Assembly: GCA_010909725.1 (NCBI GenBank)
Contig: JAACMV010000001.1
Location: 841,533-905,532, forward strand
From: Picochlorum sp. 'celeri'
Lineage: Eukaryota; Chlorophyta; Trebouxiophyceae
Length of the DNA stretch: 64,000 nucleotides
Direction: 5' to 3'
The translations under genes were made by a program, and so were the position numbers. Under the pieces are notes generated by a model, which made no database searches, was not told where the DNA came from, and saw only the letters and a list, made by a program, of their open reading frames with translations. This document shows positions 1 through 9,461 of this stretch, in pieces; positions within the stretch are counted from its first letter, which is position 1; each line of letters opens with the position of its first letter.

Positions 1-896
1 GTGACCACAAGGGAAAGGAGCAGGAGTCTGAATCTGGTGACCTGCTCTGTGCTATTTGTCTGTGCGATATTCCTCTGGAGGATGTAGCCATGGTCAAGGG
101 CTGTGATCATATGTATTGCGCGTATTGTATATTGCAGTGGACACTGCACAATGAGAAGACATTCTGTCCCACTTGCAAACAGCCTTTTTCATACCTGCTG
201 ACATACAGAGGGTTGGATGGGTCCCTGAATGATTTTCCTATGGAAGAAAGTGTGGTGTTGCTGAGACGAGCGCATTGGTTTGAAGACTGGATTCGAGCGA
301 GTCAGAATGATGCAAGTCAGGCATTGCTGGAAGATGCACGAGTTGCAGATGATACTGCATGGATGGATGACTTTGATGATGATGCATATTGGAAAGAAGA
401 TGAGGAAATGGAGGCGTTTTACTTCTCATCAGCTGCTGGTAAAGCTCGTATTGTGTTGGGGAATCGCCGGTTTGGTCAAGGAGGGTTCATTTCAGGGGGG
501 CATCGTCAGGCTCGCCCTGTGAAGAACTCTGGTGCGAGCGGAAGTGGATCCAAGAAAAAGGCCAAGAATAAGGGCCAAGTGAAGGCATCGATCAAAGATT
601 TGCGATCAGATGTATCGAGTGCGATCCAAATTAAAACCCCAAATAATAATACGTTGCATCCAAAGGTGAATTCACCACACACTGTTGGAGGAGGACGCAA
701 GACATGTTTAACAGGGTCATCATTCAGTGATGCGTCGTGTGGCAGCAGCCCTAGCTGTGCACAGTCCATTCTTGGAAGTAGTCCATCTGGGTTCGGGAGA
801 CGAGCAAAACGAAATGCTCGAAGAAATGCGGAGAGAAGCCAGCAATTGCAACCACAGATCAGCATTGCTGCTGAAGATCAGCAAGACCAATCATAA
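1..896 (+). CDS. RING-HC finger protein, probable E3 ubiquitin ligase (5' end outside window)
   Basis: The frame is open from base 3 to the stop at 894-896, giving 297 visible residues; the true start lies upstream. A complete C3HC4 RING occupies visible residues 16-58: Cys16, Cys19, Cys34, His36, Cys39, Cys42, Cys55 and Cys58. Downstream is an acidic stretch and then a GNRRFG...HRQARPV block (about residues 153-173), which I recall from a family of land-plant RING proteins. The rest is basic and Ser/Gly-rich, probably disordered. RING domains of this type normally recruit an E2, so an E3 ligase role is inferred; the substrate is unknown. A TGTAA at 966-970, 70 bp after the stop, is a likely poly(A) signal. 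Confidence 0.85.
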   Translation, partial: DHKGKEQESESGDLLCAICLCDIPLEDVAMVKGCDHMYCAYCILQWTLHNEKTFCPTCKQPFSYLLTYRGLDGSLNDFPMEESVVLLRRAHWFEDWIRASQNDASQALLEDARVADDTAWMDDFDDDAYWKEDEEMEAFYFSSAAGKARIVLGNRRFGQGGFISGGHRQARPVKNSGASGSGSKKKAKNKGQVKASIKDLRSDVSSAIQIKTPNNNTLHPKVNSPHTVGGGRKTCLTGSSFSDASCGSSPSCAQSILGSSPSGFGRRAKRNARRNAERSQQLQPQISIAAEDQQDQS

Positions 897-1024
897 TAAT
901 TTTGTTTCACAGTGTATATTCATTCGGTGTGTATGCCCACATACATGGTATCGATTTTGTTTTTTTGTAACATATATTGCATTGAGAAGAAAAAATTATA
1001 CAGTCAGCATCATCAACAACATCA

Positions 1025-2152
1025 TCACTTTTTCTGGGCCCTGAAAATTCCGCAGACAACAGCGTGATCTCTCTCATATGGCTCCAACGTGACCTGCACA
1101 CACGTGTGATTATTATTATTATTGCAACCACAATAATAGTTATCTATGTCGCTCCAAAAAAAAAAACAATATATATGTTGTCTGTCTGAGTCATGGAAGA
1201 ACACTCATCGGATGGGAAATATATTTTCATGTCCCATATTGTATACAATACAAGGACAAGAATTCCCAGGAATCATTCTTACGGTATACTCTCATCACCC
1301 AGACCAACGCAACCATTCATCAATGTAAAAAAAAAATAAAACATACCTGCTCCTTTGGCTTGAGCTGCTGCTCCTGCAATTTCTTCACTTCTCTGGCAAA
1401 CACAGCCTCTGGTGGCGCAGTAGAATCAATACATGACGCCTTGACAGAAATAACAAAGTTTCCCTTGTTCTTTAAAAAGTATTGAGCATTCAATCCGACA
1501 ATTCTCGCCTGATCCGGCTGCGCAACGTCCGCAAACACCACATCGACCATTGGCACAAGCATCCTATACTTTTGTGGGTGACGAGCATCCTCAATAATTG
1601 GAACTACATTCGGTCTCTTCTTCGCCATATTCACCAAATCTCTTCCAGATCTATGAGAAAATTCTACTGCATACACAGTCCCTTCTGGTCCTACAAGATC
1701 ACTGACATGTGATACAGATGTTCCAGAGGCAGCTCCCAAATACAACACCTTGGATCCAGGCTTCATATAAATGTGATCCACACCAGCAAGCACAGCAGCA
1801 GCCAATTTAGATCTGAACGGATTCCATACCCTGTATTCAGTCTTCTCAGCACCCTCGCCAACCCCTTCAACCGAAATCCTCTTCTCCCCGTACACAGACT
1901 CTCCTGGACACATGTTCTTGGTCACCAACGCATCCTCCTTTCCTCGTGCCACAAACACACCCTCGTGGCGATGCGCCTCCACAATCACCTTGCTTCCTCC
2001 CTTCATACCACCCCTTCCTCCACGCTTGGACACTCCTCCACGAGCACCTCCTCGACCACCACGACCTCCACCTCGCCCACGCCCAGGGGTCCCACGGCCA
2101 CCTCCTCTGCCTCCACCACGGCCGCCTCCTCGACCACCTCGACCACCTCTAC
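1025..2152 (-). CDS. FBL: Fibrillarin, box C/D snoRNP 2'-O-methyltransferase (5' exon unresolved)
   Basis: Catalytic subunit of box C/D snoRNPs in the nucleolus, methylating rRNA 2'-OH groups. Two exons are clear. The larger runs from about 2152 down to 1347. It encodes an Arg-Gly-Gly-rich GAR tail, then the methyltransferase fold with the SAM-binding motif [15 protein letters not shown] and the block [11 protein letters not shown]. The donor GTATGT starts at 1346. The last exon is 1093-1025 and supplies the conserved ending [12 protein letters not shown]...; it joins in phase 0 after KPKEQ. The GAR region has no in-frame ATG before an in-frame stop at 2186-2184, while a TGTGCAG acceptor lies at its upstream edge. 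The start codon must therefore sit in a short upstream exon within 2153-2631, which I could not fix. The first internal ATG (2033) would discard most of the GAR domain. About 290 residues are visible. Confidence 0.93.
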
Positions 2153-2631
2153 CTGCACACCCAATACATAAAATATGTAAATATCAGAGAAGGATACCAT
2201 CGATGTGATTTCCACCCAATCACCCCGCCACTCCAGCAAGATGCCGATACGGCATGCACAAGATTTCCAAACACCCGTCATACGCCTCCTTCTCTCAATC
2301 CTCCCATACATGAGAATACAAAAACGCACCTCCTCGACCTCCTCGATCACCAAAGGCCATTTGTATCGTATTTCTTTCTCGTGCGACCAATGCAGTCGGC
2401 AGAACACAATCTCTCTGTGTATCTTCTCGTACGGAGCACCCGAGAAAAGATTAATAAATTCTCTCGATTTTTTTAAATAATAATGGTGGTATAGCTTTAC
2501 TGCTTGCAAGAAGACATCTGTCCACCGAATGCATGGCATGCATTGGAGACTCACTCACAAGTGTGTGTGTTCTGGCAAGATTTTTTTATTATTTTGAATT
2601 ACACGCGTGTATAGATGACACACTATATAGA
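2153..2631. other. Spacer between fibrillarin and ClpP; should hold the missing fibrillarin 5' exon
   Basis: AT-rich. One candidate on the minus strand is an ATGCC followed by GTATCGG near 2250, but it would need a non-standard acceptor (GTAG four bases after the obvious GCAG). Another ATG|GTATCC at about 2200 gives the wrong phase for the GAR repeats. A TTACA (TGTAA on the minus strand) at 2599-2603, 29 bp past the ClpP stop, is its likely poly(A) signal. I see no other gene. Confidence 0.5.
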
Positions 2632-3643
2632 TCACTTGTTGGATCCCTCAACCTTTTCAGTATATGGCTCTAATGGTTTTATGAATCGAGATCCAGAACT
2701 TCCATCATTCAGATCATCATCACCCCATGACACATACTGCTCCTTGGTCTTTGGGAAGCTTGTCGTACTACCCTCAACAGCAAACACAGCCTCATCTCCT
2801 CCCACAATATGATCAATCAACCCATACTTCTTGGCTTCCAAAGGAGACATGTAACGATCTCTGTCGGTATCCTCCTCAATCCTCTCAATGGGCTGTCCTG
2901 TATAATCTGCCATAATCTTGTTCAAATTTGCCTTGTGATACATAATCTCCTTGGCCTGAATTTCAATATCCACAGCAGCCCCAGAAGCGCCTCCAAGAGG
3001 CTGATGAATCATAATCCTCGAATTTGGCATGGAATATCTCTTTCCTACGGTTCCAGCGCCCAACAAGAAGGCTCCCATGGATGCAGCCAAGCCAAAGCAG
3101 TAGGTCTGCACATCAGCTCGGCACATCATCATGGCATCATAAATACCCATTCCTGCGGTCACTGATCCTCCTGGAGAGTTGATGAACAACTTGATATCTT
3201 TTGTAGAGTCTTGTGAATCTAACAATAACAGCTGACTGATCAATGCATCCGCATTGAAGTCATTCACCTCTCCACCTAGAAAGACTATGCGCTGTCGGAG
3301 CAAAAGCCCGAATGGATCACCCGCCATATCCTGTGTTCTGCAGCAATAATAACATGTATAGATGTAGTTTTGAATTCCGATGATGATATGACGCTTCCTG
3401 AGTGCGCTCTAGAGAAGAAGAGGTCAAGGTCTACGACGACCGTCTCGCGACCACGAGTGATATTATTACGTACCTTGGTGCCATTAAAGGCTGTTGTCCA
3501 GCATATATAGTTGTCATTCTTCTGCCTGAGGCGGTCGATTGGCGACGTACAGCTCTCTTGGCCATGGCACGCTTATTGCTGCTGCTGCTGCTCTGGGCAG
3601 ACGCGCACACAGGGCGTCCAGCGAATGTACTAGCAGACTGCAT
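2632..3643 (-). CDS. CLPP: Plastid-targeted ATP-dependent Clp protease proteolytic subunit
   Basis: Serine protease subunit of the plastid Clp complex. Exon 1 (3643-3474) encodes a Ser/Ala/Arg-rich, acid-poor presequence typical of a chloroplast transit peptide. The donor is GTACGT, the intron is 3473-3338 (136 bp), and the acceptor CTGCAG leads into exon 2 (3337-2632). The next downstream AG would break the phase. The spliced protein has 291 residues. Catalytic triad by homology: Ser143 in AASMGAFLL, His168 in MIHQPLG and Asp217 in TDRDRYM; all three are present, so this is a catalytic ClpP, not a ClpR. The sequence is closest to plant ClpP4/5-type subunits, which are nucleus-encoded. A TATA-like element on the minus strand (3661-3667) is about 20 bp from the start. 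The downstream Met at 3327 would give an untargeted protein and is rejected. Confidence 0.93.
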
Positions 3644-4920
3644 GATGTGTGTTGTAAATAATATAAATTTGGAATTGGAAGAGGGGATGGGAGGGAGGGA
3701 GGGAGTGTCTGCCTGGTTGAAGGATCGGTCGATCGATCCATCCCTGTTGCGATGCTGAGGGCGCCCGACTCAATTGAGCATTCCTCATTGTAGGCCCTGT
3801 GCCTACACTGGGCAAAAAGGACTGGATACAATTCTTCAAAGGATCCCCCAAGGTGACTGTAGATCTAGAAAGATGACTTTTTCGACCGAGGAAACAATAT
3901 CGATGTAAACTTAAACACGAGCCAGAGAACTCCTGATGGCAAGGCACCCAGAGACCTTGCCAGGAGCAAACATTGCTGGACGGTTCAAAGCGAGGGCATG
4001 ACAAGTTCTGTGACGGATCAAGATACTACCTATCATTAGTGTGTCAGCCGACAAGATTGCTCAGAAACATCAGGTGAAGAGGGGACTTTTCCAGACGTGG
4101 GAGTAAAAATACTTGAGCAGGCAAGAGGGATCGTAGCCAAGCACACAGGAGAGTCAGATGCTCTGAAACAATTTCTTTCAACTGCGATGTTACCAACAAG
4201 TATGCACAGTGATATTCCTAGACGTACTTTTCTGCCTACTCTGAATGTTCACTCATGGTTGATGCTCTGCAGGAACTTGTATTTGTTTAGAAAGCTCCTG
4301 AGCACCAGATACTTGTTACGGATCTGCAAATGACAAAACATAATATCAATTGCATAGATCATCAAATGAGAATGTGTTTTCCCTCATCAATTGCGTGGGG
4401 CCTGGGCATATCTAGAAAGGGCAAGTGCTGGTTATAGTGTAAAGGTGGCCTGAGTGTCTGAGTACAGACTAACAGCAAGAGCACTGTGTGGCTACAAAGA
4501 ACTCCCCCAGATCCATATTGCAAACAACCACGAAGTAATACAGGCTCTCGGATGTTTCCTTGTTCTTCAGAATACCTCAAAAAAGGAAGCAGTGAATATA
4601 GCGCCTGAGGTTTCCATGAGGTTTGGCAGTCGTTTTTATAACATGGCAAAAGTGCAAGCATGGTCGTACGTAAATAAATATACGCGTATTTGCACGGACA
4701 TAGCCTGCAATCTGTCATTTGAATTGAAGACCCTGAAGAATGACAGATATGCATATGTAGATTCTTCAAAGATCGCGACTCGCGCGACTCGAGTCAGATT
4801 TCCCGCACGTCTGCATAGGCATGGTCTTGCACGTCATAACTGCATGCAGTTGTACGTGTACCAGGCATGTCACTACCAAGATACTACGTAGTCTATAATA
4901 ATAAACTGGATTGAATTTTA
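3644..4920. other. Gene-poor stretch with possible decayed coding fragments
   Basis: I could not build a gene here. Short stretches look protein-like but are broken by stops. A plus-strand reading near 3790-3870 ends at a stop. A reading near 3885-3960 contains NLNTSQRTPDGKAPRDL, loosely like the segment before the first strand of von Willebrand A domains. Open frames at 4097-4333 and 4454-4891 match nothing I recognise. The last 100 bases before 4900 are rich in CGCG and CGACTCG and look non-coding. This could be a degraded vWA gene or ordinary spacer. Confidence 0.3.
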
Positions 4921-4924
4921 CGAA

Positions 4925-4932
4925 TATATATA
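4925..4932 (+). promoter_or_regulatory. TATA element of the GH16 gene
   Basis: TATATATA lies 14-21 bp before the ATG at 4946 but 29-36 bp before the in-frame ATG at 4961. Compared with spacings elsewhere in the window, this favours 4961 as the start. Confidence 0.5.
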
Positions 4933-4960
4933 CATACAGGCGAACATGTGTCGACGAAAG

Positions 4961-6055
4961 ATGTCAACGTGCGTACTTACCTTGTTATTCGCGGGACACG
5001 CGTCTCATGGATTTCAAGGCGAGATACAAACGACAAGAGGCAAACCGACTGACACGCCGGGTCGTCCACCCAAGGATCCTGATCCTTTATCTCCTGCTCC
5101 TTTATCTCCTGACACTTCTCTTGGATGGGAAACAATTGCATTCCCAAAGATCAGCGATTGGGAAGCTCAAAGTGGCTTTGGATGTCAGTATGGAATTTGT
5201 GGGTGGGGCAATAAAGAGTTTCAATTCTATCACCCTGACCCATTTGAAGCAGGCCTTGCTGAGAGTCCAGATGACAACAGTGTGACACTAACAGCAAAAC
5301 TTGACAAGGGCTTGATACATTCTGTGATTGGTGACAATTGCACGGCATGGTGTGAGGACCAGGTGAAGATGGAGTCTCAACTAACTGATTGCAGGAGCAG
5401 GTGTGAGACTGCCACAATGGTATCAGTGAGACTACGGTCTAAGAACCTATTTGCTTTCGGACCAAACCTAAGAACGAGGATAAACAACGCTGATCAGGAC
5501 ATTGTGTATCAAGCGATACGAGTGACCATGCAAGTCCAAGTTGAAGATGGAACTGGAGTATGGCCAGCAGTATGGATGTTGCCAGAAGACGATGGTGACG
5601 ACCCTGATAGTTCTGGGTATGGAGTGTATGGACCATGGCCGTACTCGGGGGAGATTGATATTTTTGAGTCCGCAAATAATATGAGGCGACAATGGAGCAC
5701 TATTCATTTCGCCGACAGTGCAGGAAATGATGTGGGGCTTGGCAGATCAACAGCGTTCAACACAAGGGAACATACCATTGAGTATATTTGGAGAGTTGGT
5801 AGCATGGTGTGGTTGATTGACGGCAAAGTGCAACAAACCATTGAAGGATGGCAGGCAACTGTGACTCAAGGGCCAACAACACCACACTCGCCGTTTGATC
5901 AGAGGTTCCACCTCCTCATCAATCTTGCACTTGGAGGTGGTCTCACAGGTCAGTCTGATCCCAGTGCCGTGGAGGACATGTTTCGAAGAAAGCCTGGAAG
6001 TATGTCGACATTTCGTGTCGGGAACCTGCAAGTCTATGGATTGCCTGCCGAATGA
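4961..6055 (+). CDS. Secreted glycoside hydrolase family 16 beta-glucanase-like protein
   Basis: An intronless gene of 364 residues from the ATG at 4961 (369 from 4946). The N-terminus is a signal peptide followed by a Pro/Asp-rich linker. The GH16 catalytic signature SGEIDIFES is intact: counted from 4946, the nucleophile is Glu236, the assisting acid Asp238 and the acid/base Glu241. GVWPAVWMLP before it and FHLLINLALGGG after it are further GH16 blocks. The family includes laminarinases, beta-1,3(4)-glucanases and xyloglucan-active enzymes; the sequence resembles the laminarinase-type group, but substrate cannot be assigned. A cysteine-rich insertion (residues 130-155, with CTAWCEDQV) lies before the core and is unusual. 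It probably acts outside the cell on wall or storage glucan. Confidence 0.88.
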   Translation: MSTCVLTLLFAGHASHGFQGEIQTTRGKPTDTPGRPPKDPDPLSPAPLSPDTSLGWETIAFPKISDWEAQSGFGCQYGICGWGNKEFQFYHPDPFEAGLAESPDDNSVTLTAKLDKGLIHSVIGDNCTAWCEDQVKMESQLTDCRSRCETATMVSVRLRSKNLFAFGPNLRTRINNADQDIVYQAIRVTMQVQVEDGTGVWPAVWMLPEDDGDDPDSSGYGVYGPWPYSGEIDIFESANNMRRQWSTIHFADSAGNDVGLGRSTAFNTREHTIEYIWRVGSMVWLIDGKVQQTIEGWQATVTQGPTTPHSPFDQRFHLLINLALGGGLTGQSDPSAVEDMFRRKPGSMSTFRVGNLQVYGLPAE

Positions 6056-6407
6056 ATTATTACAAGCATCACATGTTCCATTCAGGTGGACGTTCAACGT
6101 ACAATGAAAAAATATGCTTGTCTCCCATCAACGATTGCATCTGGCCGAGAGTGCTGGTCTCGTCTCCTGAACAAACGATTCTTCATAGAATCATCAAGAG
6201 ATACGCTGTTGCGCATTCAGAATAATAAAATACGTATATACATGTTATTGTTGTGAAATTAGTACTCGTATTGTTGATACGTGTCGCCAACTAGAGAGGC
6301 GAGACTGTTTCTGTTAGTTGCAACGAGCCATTCCTAGTTTTATCGGACAAGGGGCACGAGGGCGTCGCATTGTCATATTTTCCAACAAACCCAACTATTG
6401 TACGCTC
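6056..6407. other. Spacer between GH16 and UBE2S
   Basis: No gene seen. It holds the GH16 3' flank and the UBE2S promoter. No clear TGTAA follows GH16. Confidence 0.5.
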
Positions 6408-6413
6408 TATATA
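6408..6413 (+). promoter_or_regulatory. TATA element of UBE2S
   Basis: TATATA within CTATATAGG. It is 8 bp from the first possible ATG (6421) and 35 bp from the second (6448), so 6448 is the better start. Confidence 0.55.
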
Positions 6414-6447
6414 GGCCGAGTTGGAGTCTGAGGGATTGTGCGGAAGG

Positions 6448-7119
6448 ATGGAAGGACTGAATCGTTCTGCGAGCACGAGTGGTGCGACAATGAAACGCCT
6501 GCTGAAGGATATTAAAGAATTGGAAGAGAAAAATATTGATGGAGTGCGTGTTATGGTGGATGAGGGGAATGTGACGGAGATTGAGGCAGCGTACGATGGG
6601 CCTGAAGGGACGCCTTATGAGGGTGGGGTGTTTCGTATGAAGCTGTACATCGGAGAAGATTACCCGCATGCTCCGCCAAAGGGTAGATTTTTGACAAAGA
6701 TATTTCATCCGAATGTGTCATCGTCGGGCGATATCTGTGTGAACGTGTTAAAACGGGACTGGAAGCCTGATATGGGTTTGTTGCATATATTGACTGTGAT
6801 TCGGTGTTTGTTGGTGGAGCCCAACCCCGAGTCGGCGTTGAATGAAGAAGCTGGGAAGCTTTTATTGGAAGGGTTTGACGAGTTTGCGGCCAAGGCGAAG
6901 ATTATGACTGAGATTCATGCACAGGGAGTGACTGCCAAGAAGCAAAAGAGTGTGTTGACAGCGGCTGGTGGGGCGAATGTGCTGAATGCTACGGATGGGG
7001 AAGAAGGTAAGAAGGCGCATCATGGAATAGGTGATGGGCAGGTGAAGGGCAAAGCTGCTGGTAAAAAGCCAAGGGTTGTAGACATGAAGAAGAAGAAGAG
7101 TAGTTTGCGCAGGTTGTGA
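6448..7119 (+). CDS. UBE2S: Ubiquitin-conjugating enzyme E2 S (APC/C chain-elongating E2)
   Basis: 223 residues from 6448; an in-frame ATG at 6421 is possible but too close to the TATA element. The UBC fold is complete, with HPN at residues 87-89 and the active-site Cys97 in GDICVNVLKRDW. The block PNPESALNEEAGKLLLE is characteristic of UBE2S and plant UBC22. The protein ends in a Lys-rich tail closing with LRRL. In animal UBE2S the same terminal motif docks on the APC/C, where the enzyme extends Lys11-linked chains on mitotic substrates. Its retention suggests the same role here. Separase and NEDD1, also mitotic, lie elsewhere in the window. TGTAA at 7159-7163 is a likely poly(A) signal, inside the convergent decarboxylase gene. 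Confidence 0.93.
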   Translation: MEGLNRSASTSGATMKRLLKDIKELEEKNIDGVRVMVDEGNVTEIEAAYDGPEGTPYEGGVFRMKLYIGEDYPHAPPKGRFLTKIFHPNVSSSGDICVNVLKRDWKPDMGLLHILTVIRCLLVEPNPESALNEEAGKLLLEGFDEFAAKAKIMTEIHAQGVTAKKQKSVLTAAGGANVLNATDGEEGKKAHHGIGDGQVKGKAAGKKPRVVDMKKKKSSLRRL

Positions 7120-7152
7120 TGATGTGCTTTGGGGTGTGTGTTGCATTTTTTT

Positions 7153-8847
7153 TCACTCTGTAATAAAAACATCCATGACTTGAATGGTATCACATGCATT
7201 TCCTCCGATCAACAGGGACGAGGAGGAGGTTTGTTTGAGTTTCTGGATGTAGCGAACGTGATCTGCTGTGATAACGTCCCCTGGGACGAGAATTGGTATC
7301 CCAGGGGGATATACCGTTATTGTTTCTGCTGCAATACACGATATAGACTGCTCAAGTGGCATGGCGATGCTATCTGACATGTAAACATCCCTGGGTACAG
7401 TTGCTGGCTGTTGGCATGATACTGCAATGAGTTCTGCTGCATCTCTTTCGTCACCGAATGGGTCCTCTGTATTGGTATTGATCAAATCTTGATCTTTTGA
7501 GATCATCTGCAAAGGAACAGAAAGATGCTTGATACCCTGCTCCTTGATGAGCCAGTCTAAGGAATCTGTCAAGGCTTGTGCATCATCAAGCCTGGTACCT
7601 ATGCCACATGCATAGACAATGGAATTATGGGTCGCCATTTCGGCAACAATACCTCGCTCAGTTTCCAATAGTGTTGCAATCGACCATCCTGTGATGTAGG
7701 CAGCATCGGTCACATGATGTAGGACAAGTGTGATCCTCCATGGATCATACCTGGGTGCGTGGACGAGCGAAGATAGCAACGATATCTCCACATCCTTGTG
7801 CTGTAAGGGTCCTTTATTGAAATATGTATGAATATGAAGAGCCGCGGCATGTGGCTCATCTACAGCTGCCTTGTCTTCCATGTGATATCTGGCAGCATCC
7901 AAGGAAGACAGCAAGAGATAGCTGGGCGATGATGACTGCAGCATTTTAAGAACCCTATCTATCCTTTCCTTCATCTTTTGGGGTATGTTTTGTGCATGTA
8001 ACATTGAACTTTGCGTCAAGGAAGACAACTGCTTATGTGTCGACTGAATCACCAGATGTGCATCCTGAGCGAGAGCATCCTGACAATTTGGGACATGTGC
8101 CAAATGAGCACCGTGTGCTTCGTCCACGATACAGACTGCACCATATTTATTGCATACTTTCTGAATAGCGACAATATCGCTTTGTACGCCGAAATATGTT
8201 GGAGAGACAATGAGAGCTGCACGGGGGCAGCATCCAGAGTCCTTTGCTTTTATGAAGGCTTCTTCTACAGCTTCTGGTGTCACATGGTGCGCTATACCAT
8301 ACGAATATTCATTTCTTGCATATACCACACGACATCCTGCCATGATGACTCCATTGACTGCCGACTGATGGGCATTTCTTGCCAGAATGAGGCAGTCATC
8401 TGCTCCCCTGTAGCATGTTGCCATGATGGCAGCCTGTATTCCGACCGTGGCTCCATTCACTAGAAACCATGTATGTTCCGATCCCCATAACGCAGATGCC
8501 TTCTCCATTGCTTCTAATATAACTCCCTCTGGCTGCTGTAGATTATCAAGTCCCTGTAGTTCGGTTGTGTCGTGCCGAAAAGCAACATCCCCCAGCGCGT
8601 TTCTATGTTTGTGTGTGATGCCATTTCCCTTCTTATGGCCTGGCACGTGAAAGGACTTTTCCCAATCCTTGGAACCTCGATGAACCACGGCGTCCACCAA
8701 CGGACACGAGCTATCGTCATTCTCATTGTCTGGGTGACTACCTGCTCTGTATGCAGCGGCAAGAGTAGTAGGCTGTCTCATGTGATGTGGACACACCTTC
8801 CATGGATACCCGCTGTGCTGCATCGTGTATGATCCAATGGTAGTCAT
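7153..8847 (-). CDS. Orn/Lys/Arg decarboxylase-family PLP enzyme (aminotransferase fold type I)
   Basis: 564 residues without introns. This is the group of PLP-dependent basic amino acid decarboxylases common in bacteria and cyanobacteria. Landmarks: FHVPGHKKG at 67-74, VNGATVGIQA near 130-139, the cofactor motif VDEAHGAH at 241-248, and STHKQLSSLTQ with the Schiff-base lysine Lys272. A C-terminal lobe contains VYPPGIPILVPGD, also typical of the family. Substrate (arginine, lysine or ornithine) cannot be told from sequence by eye. The likely pathway is polyamine synthesis. The N-terminal 45 residues show no strong targeting peptide. It is convergent with UBE2S, the stop codons being 33 bp apart. 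Confidence 0.9.
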   Translation of the reverse strand: MTTIGSYTMQHSGYPWKVCPHHMRQPTTLAAAYRAGSHPDNENDDSSCPLVDAVVHRGSKDWEKSFHVPGHKKGNGITHKHRNALGDVAFRHDTTELQGLDNLQQPEGVILEAMEKASALWGSEHTWFLVNGATVGIQAAIMATCYRGADDCLILARNAHQSAVNGVIMAGCRVVYARNEYSYGIAHHVTPEAVEEAFIKAKDSGCCPRAALIVSPTYFGVQSDIVAIQKVCNKYGAVCIVDEAHGAHLAHVPNCQDALAQDAHLVIQSTHKQLSSLTQSSMLHAQNIPQKMKERIDRVLKMLQSSSPSYLLLSSLDAARYHMEDKAAVDEPHAAALHIHTYFNKGPLQHKDVEISLLSSLVHAPRYDPWRITLVLHHVTDAAYITGWSIATLLETERGIVAEMATHNSIVYACGIGTRLDDAQALTDSLDWLIKEQGIKHLSVPLQMISKDQDLINTNTEDPFGDERDAAELIAVSCQQPATVPRDVYMSDSIAMPLEQSISCIAAETITVYPPGIPILVPGDVITADHVRYIQKLKQTSSSSLLIGGNACDTIQVMDVFITE

Positions 8848-9461
8848 TATAAATGATAGATCAAGTCAGAACTGATGATGCGTATACACCTGCTCAGGCA
8901 ATCTTTCCTAGGACACACACACTCTCTGTCTCTCTGAGTGTTTCTTTCTTTTCTGTGTGCCCACCCCACCCAAGACACCCAAGAGTTGAGCAAAGGCCAG
9001 GACAGGTCTCGCGATGCATGCTGCACCCTATAATGCAACCAATAATTCAAAAATCGCTATGAGTGGTACCAAACCCACAGCGATATCAAATAATTCGTTT
9101 GCATTGCACAATGGACGCATCCAGTTTAAAGCCAATGCACTGTCCAACACACCATCCCATCAAACAAACCCGCTGACCGGGCTTCTTTTCATTGATGCCG
9201 ATTGTGGCTGCGCAACTCATGACTCTTGATGCCGAACCCGTATGAGACATGACACATACTCTTTCACGAAGAAAATAACCTCGGATTGCCATCAATCACT
9301 ACGTAACAGTGCACGTGCAACTTGGCAGCGGACGATTGCTGACGGGACATTTTTGCCGGCTGTTGATTGAAGAACCGAGAAAGAGGGTCTAAAATATTCA
9401 GTTTATATTCTAAAGTAATAGATAGAGATATCCGTAGAGTACTTTGGCCCATACAGTAGAA
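8848..9461. other. Divergent promoter region between the decarboxylase and eIF3a
   Basis: 614 bp. A 71-codon open frame at 9014-9229 (plus) has no recognisable similarity and is not called. A pyrimidine-rich run of CTCT/TTTC lies near 8925-8960. Confidence 0.5.

Noticed and set aside
2195..2205. ATG|GTATCC as fibrillarin exon 1
   Set aside because: Looks like the ATG-only exons elsewhere, but joining it to the GAR exon puts the Arg-Gly repeats out of frame.
2003..2554. 183-codon minus-strand frame over the fibrillarin 5' region
   Set aside because: Its Glu/Val-rich end is the GAR repeat read in the wrong frame; the rest is spacer.
3327..3327. Internal Met as ClpP start
   Set aside because: A clear transit-peptide exon, a GTACGT donor and a phase-compatible acceptor lie upstream.
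3630..4004. 124-codon minus-strand frame upstream of ClpP
   Set aside because: No recognisable domain, Ser/Pro/Leu-rich, and it overlaps the ClpP promoter and start.
4454..4891. 145-codon plus-strand frame before GH16
   Set aside because: No family recognised; the end runs through simple CG-rich sequence. Kept only as part of the gene-poor stretch.
9014..9229. 71-codon frame in the decarboxylase/eIF3a spacer
   Set aside because: No similarity or promoter signals; overlaps equally open antisense frames, so chance is likely.
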